64,000 nt of DNA, taken from assembly GCA_035281845.1 (NCBI GenBank), contig DATEVL010000082.1, positions 14,123 to 78,122 of the forward strand. The letters are read 5' to 3'. The DNA is from DATEVL01 sp035281845. Lineage in GTDB: Bacteria; Chloroflexota; Anaerolineae; Anaerolineales; E44-bin32. Below are positions 58,086 to 64,000 of the stretch, piece after piece; position 1 is the first letter of the stretch; the number at the start of each line of letters is the position of its first letter. The translations under genes and the position numbers were made by a program. The notes below the pieces were generated by a model that saw nothing but the letters and a program-made list of their open reading frames with translations, was not told where the DNA came from and did not search any database.

Positions 58086-58669
58086 GGCGTTAGGGCGAGT
58101 CAGGCGGCCGGGCAGGGGCCAAGTCCCTCGCGAGGTGCCCGCAACAGGAAAGTCATTCCCGCGAATCGCGCTTCGCCCTCTACGCCCCTTCGCCCTCTAC
58201 GCCCCTTCGGGCGCCCCCAGGGGGCAGGGCGCCAAGGGCGGGCGCCCCCAGGGGCAGGGCGCCGTGGGCGCATCCCGACGGGAAGCGGGAATCCAGGTGA
58301 ACACGAATCCAGCCTGGACCCCCGCCTCCCCTCCGGGATGCCCCCTTCGGGGTGCGAAGCGCGACGAAGCGCGATTCGCGGGGGTGACAAAAACGGTGGG
58401 GCACCTTTCTCGGCGAGGGCAAACAATGGAAGACTCCCCGTCGATCTCTGATCAGAGCCCGTTCAATTCATTCTTCGGTGCGAGTCGTGTTCACACCCGT
58501 AACAGATTCTGTCATGGAGGGACGCGGCGGAAGACTCGCGGCCCATAGCCCACGTCGAAACCTACCTGGCGCCCAACGCCCCCAGCTCCAGCCAGGCCTG
58601 GCTCGAAGTCCCCGCCCTCTACAGGGCGCCAAGGGCGGCAGGGCCATGAATTAAGTCTCCTCAGGAAAA
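58086..58669. repeat. Large intergenic region with two repeat families
   Basis: A 584-bp gap, the longest here. A TTCCCGCGAATCGCG half at about 58155 and its GCGATTCGCGGGGGTGAC partner at about 58370 frame a block of GC-rich repeats (CGCCCTCTACGCCCCTTCG twice, then GCGCCCCCAGGGGCAGGGCGCC). An inner GGAAGCGGGAATCCAGG faces CCTGGACCCCCGCCTCCCC. One family thus appears inserted within the other. A last CCCTCTACAGGGCGCCAAGG copy is at about 58615-58635. No convincing gene was found. Confidence 0.75.
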
Positions 58670-61066
58670 CTAGGTCGAGGGAATGAGCAGCACGCCCGGG
58701 GCCGCTTGACGCCACAGCGATTCAAAGGCGGCGTCTCGCAAGAAGGGTTGGTCCGAGCGAAGCGACTTGTTGAGCTCGATCCGAAACTCGCTCCCGTCGA
58801 GCCAGGCCAGCGTTTCCAGGGCAGCGATCTGCTCCTCGACCGTCCCACTGCTCAGCGCTCGGCGCAGCATCTCCATCGCCGCCCGCCCGGCGGCCATACC
58901 TGAGCCGACCCGGGCGGCAAAGGCCACCAACCAGGGCAACTCGCTCGGCTCGCGGACCGGTGCGGGGATCCGCCATGGCGGATTTCGGCGCCGCTCGTTC
59001 GCTTCGGCCGCCGCACCGCGCACCACCCATTGCTCGTCGTCGATCTGGACCTTCTCGAGGATCTTCGGTGCCCAATCTTCCGGGACGCGCGACAAGCCAA
59101 ACACGGCGGCGCGGCGGGTCAGCAGATTGTTGACCTCGGCTGCATCGCGCAGCATGCTGTACCCCTCGTCCGGATGGCAGGCGAGAGCCTCGGCTGCCGC
59201 CAGGCGGACGCCTTCTTCGGCCTCGAGCAGCGCACGTCCGAGCGCTTCGAGCGCCGCTTCCGTCCCGATGCCGACCAGGCCGAGACAGGCTGCCTGCCGA
59301 ACGAGCAGTTCTCGGTCATGGGCCATGAGGTCGGTCAGCGTTGAAACCGATTCCTCGTCGTGCAATCCACCCAGCCCGATGGCCGAGAGCAATCGGGTGC
59401 TGGCGGCGTCCATGGTCAGCAAGCGGCGAAAAAGGATGGCCGCCGTCGGCTCCGCCGCCTGGACGAGAGCGTGGACGGCGCGCAAGCGTAGACCGTAGGG
59501 CCGCTGATGTGTCTGAAGGATCTGGGCGAGCGCGCGCAGGACATTCTGGCGCCAGGAGGCCTTGCGTGGCGCGTACCGCAGCAAGCGAGCTGCATCGAGC
59601 GCGCCGGTCTCCAGTGCATCCCGCCCGCCTTCCAGCCAGCGTTGGACGATCGTGCCGACGTCGCTGAGCGCGGCGAAGAAACCGACGGCAGCCTCCGCCG
59701 GCGGCCATCCCGCCTGGATCACCGCCTCGCTCGGACCACCGGCGACCATCGCCCGGGCGCCCAGGTAGGCGCCCACCGCAGGCTGACTGAATGTGTAGTT
59801 CCCACCCGTTCGCCGGCTCAGGATTCCGGCGTCGACCAGGTCGCCCGTCGGTGTGCCGCGCGGGATGGAGCGGTCGGGCAAGACGCCGCTTCTGCCCTCC
59901 AACCAGGCCAGGCCGGTCGCCTCGGCGGACTGTCGTTCCTCCGGGGACAAGATCCGGGCCAAATAGGAGTCGAGCGAGTCGACGATCGAGTCGCCCCGAA
60001 CGTCCCCTGTGTGGGACGCCCACACCCGCAGTGTGAGTTCGAGTGGGGAGGCGCCTCGCGCGGCGCCAATGATCCAGCCGGTGATCAGCGACGGATCGAT
60101 ATCGGCCAGGCCTCGCTTGTGCAGTTTCGGGGCGACGTCCCGCTGCCAGGCAGCCGACCATTTCGTCATGAAGACACGTTGTTCGTGGTCCGTCCAGGGG
60201 GCAAGGGCCGCCGGCGCCAACCGCCCCTGTCCCACGAGGCCGTCGTAGCCGCGCGCGGGTCCTGCGGCGACGATGCGGACCTCCGGGAAGTCGTCTTGCA
60301 GTGCCTCAAGCCAGGCCGTGACCTTGGAGATCTCGTCCAGATTGAGCTCGTCGAGCCCGTCGAGCAACAACAAGGCTGTCTTTTGTCGGAACGAGGCCCG
60401 CAGGTAGGCGGGCAACCTGGCGGCCATGCCGCCGGAAACGGTCTGCTGCGCGGCTGTGATGAGGGGATCCAACGGGTCCTTGCCTGACCATCGCTCGGCA
60501 TTGAGGTCGGCGGCGTGGACGAAGAACGGCGTGTGCCCGGCCAATTCTCCGGCCTCCGGAGAGCGGCGGGCCGCCAGGATCGTCAGGTAGGCCAGGGCGG
60601 CCGTCTTCCCGGATCCCGCTTCCCCGGTGAGAAGGAGATTCGGGCCGGTGGTGAGTGCCGTCGGCAGGGAGAGGGACGGCGTCTGGAAGATCCCTGCGAG
60701 ACTGACCCAGTCGGGCAGATTCGGCAAGACGCCTAGCGTGTCCTCGGCCCTCGGTTCGGTGCGTGTCGGATCGGCCTGAAATGAAGGCGTGAGCACGCGC
60801 GGTGGGACGGCGATCTCATCCAACACGAAAAGCGCCCGTGCCAGATGCAAACCTTGGGCGCGGGCCTCGATTTCTCGGCGGTATCGGTCGCGTGCGCCGA
60901 CGGCGAGGCCGACGGAGACCTGCCCCACTTTCTCCCGGCTCGAGGTGAGGGCCCATCTCGCAACCGGTAGGGCGCGGTTGAACGCCAGCAGGAGCAGGAA
61001 TCCGACGGCGATTCCTACATAGAACTCTGGCAGATCGAACTGAAAGCCGAACAGGTTCTGGAACAA
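58670..61066 (-). CDS. Membrane-anchored NACHT/STAND NTPase with HEAT repeats
   Basis: A 798-residue protein. One N-terminal helix (16-34) is followed by a coiled or basic segment (40-75) and then a NACHT-type ATPase: Walker A GEAGSGKT (148-155) and Walker B LLLLDGLDEL (232-241) with the double-acidic NACHT pattern. A winged-helix-like middle leads to HEAT-type helical repeats (about 510-790), ending near RSDQPFLRDAAFESLW. STAND proteins act as ligand-triggered switches, some in phage defence and others in signalling. No effector domain (nuclease, TIR, protease) is visible. TTG start, 6 nt after the zinc-ribbon gene, so one operon. Confidence 0.85.
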   Translation of the reverse strand: MFQNLFGFQFDLPEFYVGIAVGFLLLLAFNRALPVARWALTSSREKVGQVSVGLAVGARDRYRREIEARAQGLHLARALFVLDEIAVPPRVLTPSFQADPTRTEPRAEDTLGVLPNLPDWVSLAGIFQTPSLSLPTALTTGPNLLLTGEAGSGKTAALAYLTILAARRSPEAGELAGHTPFFVHAADLNAERWSGKDPLDPLITAAQQTVSGGMAARLPAYLRASFRQKTALLLLDGLDELNLDEISKVTAWLEALQDDFPEVRIVAAGPARGYDGLVGQGRLAPAALAPWTDHEQRVFMTKWSAAWQRDVAPKLHKRGLADIDPSLITGWIIGAARGASPLELTLRVWASHTGDVRGDSIVDSLDSYLARILSPEERQSAEATGLAWLEGRSGVLPDRSIPRGTPTGDLVDAGILSRRTGGNYTFSQPAVGAYLGARAMVAGGPSEAVIQAGWPPAEAAVGFFAALSDVGTIVQRWLEGGRDALETGALDAARLLRYAPRKASWRQNVLRALAQILQTHQRPYGLRLRAVHALVQAAEPTAAILFRRLLTMDAASTRLLSAIGLGGLHDEESVSTLTDLMAHDRELLVRQAACLGLVGIGTEAALEALGRALLEAEEGVRLAAAEALACHPDEGYSMLRDAAEVNNLLTRRAAVFGLSRVPEDWAPKILEKVQIDDEQWVVRGAAAEANERRRNPPWRIPAPVREPSELPWLVAFAARVGSGMAAGRAAMEMLRRALSSGTVEEQIAALETLAWLDGSEFRIELNKSLRSDQPFLRDAAFESLWRQAAPGVLLIPST

Positions 61067-61072
61067 GCCAGC

Positions 61073-61774
61073 CTATCCTGCGTACAGAACCCGGCCGCAT
61101 TGCCGGCATCGAATCAGACCGGGACCGGTGCCGACCTCCTGTCGGGCGGAGGCGGCCAGGGTCAGGCCGCAGGCCCCGCACGTTCCGTCCAGCATCTCGG
61201 CCACCGCCAATCCTGCTCCGCTCTTGCGGAGGGTTTGATAGAGCTGCATATCGTCTTTCGTGATCCCGGCGGCGGCGGCCTCCCGCTCTTCGCTGCGTTG
61301 CCCAAGCCTGGAGGCGAGTTCGTCTCGTTCCTTCCGCAGGCTCTGGTCGCGGCCTGCGGCGTTGGCCTCGGCCAACTCGAGTCGGATTCGGGCGTCGGCC
61401 ACCATTTGCTCCGCCTGCTCCAGCCGGACCATTTCGTCCAGCTGACGATCCTCCAGAGTCGAGAGATGACGCCGCAAGGCTTCGCTCTCCGCCTGAAGTT
61501 CCTGCAGTTCCTTTGGGTTGTGGACGGAGCCCCCGTAGAGTTTTTTCTCCGTCTCCTCGATCTTGCGCCGCTGATCCGCTACAGCATCCTCTGCGGAGCG
61601 GCCGTCAGTGGAGGCAAGGTTTCTGGCAGCCTCGGCCCGAGACTCCGCCTGCTGGGCGCGCTCGAGCTCCGCATGTTCGGCCAGCTCGGCCTCGACGGCG
61701 GCCATCCGAGCGCTGGCCTGATCCATCGTCAAATCGATCTGCTGCAAGCGATAGAGTGCGGAGGCGCGGCCCAC
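61073..61774 (-). CDS. Coiled-coil zinc-ribbon protein (DUF164/CT398-like)
   Basis: A 233-residue protein. A long alpha-helical coiled coil (about 5-185) is followed by a C4 zinc ribbon with CGACGLTL and CRQCGRVLY. KKLYGGSVHNPKELQELQAE is the highly conserved hinge of the family (COG1579). Family members bind nucleic acids or secretion/flagellar partners. GTG start lies 7 nt after a TATAAT box, so the mRNA should be leaderless. It leads the operon with the NACHT/HEAT gene. Confidence 0.92.
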   Translation of the reverse strand: MGRASALYRLQQIDLTMDQASARMAAVEAELAEHAELERAQQAESRAEAARNLASTDGRSAEDAVADQRRKIEETEKKLYGGSVHNPKELQELQAESEALRRHLSTLEDRQLDEMVRLEQAEQMVADARIRLELAEANAAGRDQSLRKERDELASRLGQRSEEREAAAAGITKDDMQLYQTLRKSGAGLAVAEMLDGTCGACGLTLAASARQEVGTGPGLIRCRQCGRVLYAG

Positions 61775-61781
61775 GGGACGG

Positions 61782-61787
61782 ATTATA
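61782..61787 (-). promoter_or_regulatory. -10 box (TATAAT), leaderless start
   Basis: A perfect minus-strand TATAAT is followed by 7 nt and the GTG start, so transcription should begin at the start codon itself. Confidence 0.65.
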
Positions 61788-62124
61788 GATGCGATGGCGC
61801 GCGCCGGGCAAGCCGAAAGGCCGGCACCGGACCAATGGCCTAGGTGCCCTACCTCTCCTAAAGGCCCCTCCGCTCACCTGCGCTGCGCCGCGCTGTGCGC
61901 AGTGCGGCGCAAGTGTCGATCCGGGGTGCTCCCGGAAAGCTACCGGAACGATGTGCGCGACGGGTCGGGCGAGGGTGAAACCCGGCGGCCAATTGCGGCC
62001 ACCACCCAGCCTCTCGCGCAACACCCCGGAGCCCTTCGGCAGGCTCAGGGCAGGCTCCGCGGAGGTCCCGCCCTGCCGAGGGAAGGGAATAATCCCACCG
62101 CGTGGCGCGGCCTGTCCCGTCGCG
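61788..62124. other. Divergent intergenic region with worn repeats
   Basis: No gene is seen in this stretch. A dispersed-repeat motif CCCTTCGGCAGGCTCAGGGC occurs at about 62032-62051, followed by TCCCGCCCTGCCGAGGG. The rest is plain GC-rich DNA. Confidence 0.4.
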
Positions 62125-62130
62125 TACAAT
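62125..62130 (+). promoter_or_regulatory. -10 box (TACAAT), leaderless start
   Basis: TACAAT ends 6 nt before the ATG at 62137, again matching a transcript that starts at the start codon. Confidence 0.55.
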
Positions 62131-62136
62131 TCGGGC

Positions 62137-63699
62137 ATGCGCCATCGCCCCTGGTTTTGGCTGGCGGGGCCAGCTGTCGTCCTGTTCGCCGTGCTAACGC
62201 CCTATATCCTTGCCGGCCGGGGGCAGCCCCCCGGGTTTGTCTTCTCCGGCTTCCTGATCAACCCGGTCGACGGGTTCAGCTACCTCGCCAAGATGCGGCA
62301 AGGGGCAGGGGGCGCCTGGCTGTTTCATCTGCCTTACGCCGCCGAGCCAGGATCGGGCGCGTTCCTATTTCTCTTCTACCTCGCTCTCGGACACCTCCAG
62401 AGTCTCCTTCAACTCAGCGCCGGTGTGGCCTATCACTCCGCCCGGCTGTTGGGCGCCGCGGCGATGCTCGCCGCGGCGTACGTCTTCTTTCGCACGTTTG
62501 TGCCCTCCACCGTCGCGCAGCGATGGGCATTCGCGCTGGCCGCCTTCGGCTCCGGCGCGGGGTGGCTCGGCCTGATGTTGGGCCGATTGGCGATCGATCT
62601 TTGGGTGCCGGAGGCCATCCCCTTTCTCGCCGCATTCGCCAACGCCCACTTCCCCGTCGCCGCCGCCTCGATGCTCGTCGGGATGACCGCCATCGCCGCG
62701 CCTACCGCGCGTCGAACGCAAAGGCTCGTCTGGGCGGGTCTGGCGGCTCTGGTGCTGGTGCTGGTCCAACCCTTCGCGGTCTTGACGGTGGTCGTCGTCG
62801 CCGCGGCCTGGTTCATCTGGAGCCGAGCCAGCCCCGCGCATGAATCATCGAGAACTGGAAGTTGGACCGAGCACGCGTTGGCTTTGGGGGTTTTCGTGCT
62901 CGTCGCCGCGCCGTGGGTCCTCTACGACCTGTGGGTGACCCGCACGCAACCGGTATTGGCGGCCTGGTCGGCACAGAACATCACTCCCACGCCCCCGGCC
63001 TTTGACGTGGTGCTTGGGTTCGGCCTTGTTCTGGCTCTTGCGCTCATTGGATTGTGGACGAGCAAGGCTGGAGCGACCTCGGCCGGGCGCCTCCTGGTTA
63101 CCTGGCTGGTTCTGGGTCTCCTGTTGGTCTTCGCGCCTGTTGCGCTTCAGCGGCGAATGCTGCTGGGAGTCTTCTTTCCCATGGCGGCGCTTGCCGGGCT
63201 CGCGCTCGAGGCGCTAACGCGAAGCCGGGTCCCGGGCCGCCGCTGGCTGCCCTACCTCCTGTTCGCCCTTTGTCTGCCGACGAACGTCGTCGTCCTGGCC
63301 GCGACCCTCAGCGGGGCTCTGCGCCAGGAGCCGGAGCTGGTCCTGACGGAGTCCGAACGGCGTTCCTACCTTTGGGCCGAGCACGGGCTTCCGGCTGGCG
63401 CGCTCGTGCTCGCCGGTGAGGTCTCAGGGAATCGCCTGCCGGCTTTCGCCCCGCTGCGAGTGATCTACGGCCACCCGTTTGAGACTCCGGACGCCGGGGC
63501 GGAGCTTGATTGGGTGAATGCCATCTACCGCTCCGACCTCCCGTCGCCGGAGGTCTTGCATCAATTGCAGGATCGATCGATCGACTTCGTCTATCTCGGA
63601 CCGCGCGAACGAGCGATCGCGAATCCGACATGGCTGATGGGACTGACTCCGGTCTACGCTGATGCGGACGTCATGATCTACCGGATCGCCCCACCATGA
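62137..63699 (+). CDS. Polytopic membrane protein, possible GT-C fold
   Basis: A 520-residue protein with 11-13 hydrophobic helices. A first extracytoplasmic loop holds NPVDGFSYLAKMRQG, where the Asp after the first helix recalls the catalytic Asp of GT-C glycosyltransferases. The C-terminal 120 residues form an exported domain (LTESERRSYLWAEHG, FVYLGPRERAI). No enzyme motif is sure. The ATG is set by the -10 box 6 nt upstream; the longer frame back to 61789 is rejected. The next gene overlaps by 4 nt and is also a large membrane protein, so they may act in one surface-glycan pathway. Confidence 0.75.
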   Translation: MRHRPWFWLAGPAVVLFAVLTPYILAGRGQPPGFVFSGFLINPVDGFSYLAKMRQGAGGAWLFHLPYAAEPGSGAFLFLFYLALGHLQSLLQLSAGVAYHSARLLGAAAMLAAAYVFFRTFVPSTVAQRWAFALAAFGSGAGWLGLMLGRLAIDLWVPEAIPFLAAFANAHFPVAAASMLVGMTAIAAPTARRTQRLVWAGLAALVLVLVQPFAVLTVVVVAAAWFIWSRASPAHESSRTGSWTEHALALGVFVLVAAPWVLYDLWVTRTQPVLAAWSAQNITPTPPAFDVVLGFGLVLALALIGLWTSKAGATSAGRLLVTWLVLGLLLVFAPVALQRRMLLGVFFPMAALAGLALEALTRSRVPGRRWLPYLLFALCLPTNVVVLAATLSGALRQEPELVLTESERRSYLWAEHGLPAGALVLAGEVSGNRLPAFAPLRVIYGHPFETPDAGAELDWVNAIYRSDLPSPEVLHQLQDRSIDFVYLGPRERAIANPTWLMGLTPVYADADVMIYRIAPP

Positions 63700-64000
63700 G
63701 GCGACTCCTGCAAGGCCGGACACTTATTTTGCTGCTCCTGGCGGCAGCCGCGGCACTCTTCCTGCTCCCGCTGGCCCTCGAGCCGACGGCCTACCCGTTC
63801 CCGCCGGGGGCGGACTACTCCGACGCGCTCATAGCCCATCTCTCGAGCGCTCGCTTCCTCCATCGGGCAATCTTGCAGTGGGGCCAGATCCCCCTTTGGA
63901 ATCCGACTCTGCTCAGCGGCATGCCCTTTGCCGCAGACCCACTTTCGGGTCTGTGGTATCCGCCCTTCTGGGCCCTCGCCCTAATCCCCGAAGCCATCGT
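63696..64000 (+). CDS. YfhO-like membrane protein, N-terminus only
   Basis: The frame opens with ATG in an ATGA overlap and runs off the right edge (101 full codons). A signal/anchor helix (residues 9-30) is followed by GADYSDALIAHL, then QWGQIPLWNPTLLSGMP and FAADPLSGLWYPPFW. This D-x-x-D...PLWNP...G-P...YP pattern is that of YfhO/GT-C-type proteins that add sugars to cell-surface polymers or proteins. Function inferred from family only. Confidence 0.7.
   Translation, partial: MRRLLQGRTLILLLLAAAAALFLLPLALEPTAYPFPPGADYSDALIAHLSSARFLHRAILQWGQIPLWNPTLLSGMPFAADPLSGLWYPPFWALALIPEAI

Noticed and set aside
58063..58548. 161-codon frame in the repeat-rich gap
   Set aside because: It is mostly a translation of palindromic repeats and overlaps the end of the DUF167 gene.
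61789..62136. N-terminal extension of the 62137 membrane protein
   Set aside because: It includes the TACAAT promoter box and repeat DNA, and the signal/anchor helix begins at 62137.

Overview
This is a high-GC bacterial chromosome segment that reads as ordinary housekeeping and respiratory DNA. There are no phage, plasmid, IS transposase or CRISPR signatures. Several features suggest Chloroflexota, probably an Anaerolineae-like lineage: an aerobic A2-type caa3 oxidase operon with a cytochrome c-fused subunit II, a polX with a C-terminal PHP domain, an ABC-2/SpoIIM fusion, a 7TM-GAF regulator, many leaderless-type promoters, and intergenic DNA full of short palindromic and heptanucleotide repeats. 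This placement is inference from gene content; no rRNA gene is present to confirm it.

Layout. 0-8 kb: the start of a DUF2007-like gene, two unrecognised coupled genes, a tRNA-Arg(TCT) with a clear promoter and terminator, uvrB, a PHP hydrolase, a small unknown gene, a CAP-domain lipoprotein and a DUF4203 membrane protein. 8-14.5 kb: SulP transporter, AI-2E family permease, polX, DegV protein. 14.8-23.5 kb: the respiratory block. It holds coxB-coxA-coxC-coxD-ctaB, an octaheme c-type cytochrome overlapping an 8-TM protein, and a convergent SCO gene with a membrane partner. 23.7-29 kb: aldo/keto reductase, a broken DUF4287-SRPBCC gene, a GIY-YIG protein, a Xer-like protein that lacks the catalytic tyrosine, PNP, and a GNAT enzyme. 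29-40 kb: 7TM-GAF protein, S1-domain protein, FtsK, CDP-alcohol phosphatidyltransferase, Lgt, ABC ATPase plus SpoIIM-fused permease, MBL hydrolase. 40-49 kb: a cNMP-binding protein with a tiny partner, then hsp20-lon-response regulator-PHP/AlbA_2 protein-GNAT-mog, tightly packed and mostly overlapping, then an MFS transporter. 49-57.5 kb: a copper resistance operon (csoR-copZ-copA) with a readable promoter and operator, L,D-transpeptidase, CcdA, TlpA-like thioredoxin, glutaredoxin-DUF2085 fusion, pgeF, yggS, yggT and a DUF167 gene. 58.6-64 kb: a membrane-anchored NACHT/HEAT protein behind a zinc-ribbon coiled-coil protein, then two large polytopic membrane proteins, the second cut by the window edge.

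How the genes fit together. Copper and redox supply link several blocks. CsoR/CopZ/CopA controls copper; SCO and its membrane partner probably metallate CuA of the caa3 oxidase; ctaB makes heme O for it; CcdA/TlpA can supply reductant for c-type cytochrome maturation, which the octaheme protein and CoxB both need. The hsp20-lon operon couples protein quality control to signalling and to a PHP/Schlafen-like protein of unknown role.

Most novel points. First, the octaheme cytochrome is paired with an internally duplicated 8-TM protein carrying four evenly spaced histidines, a candidate membrane-linked electron-transfer module. Second, there is a PHP-AlbA_2 fusion inside the lon operon. Third, a Xer-family protein has Tyr replaced by His. 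Fourth, -10 boxes lie 6-11 nt from start codons, implying leaderless mRNAs. Fifth, heptanucleotide intergenic arrays include a 60-bp core that occurs at two loci in opposite orientation.
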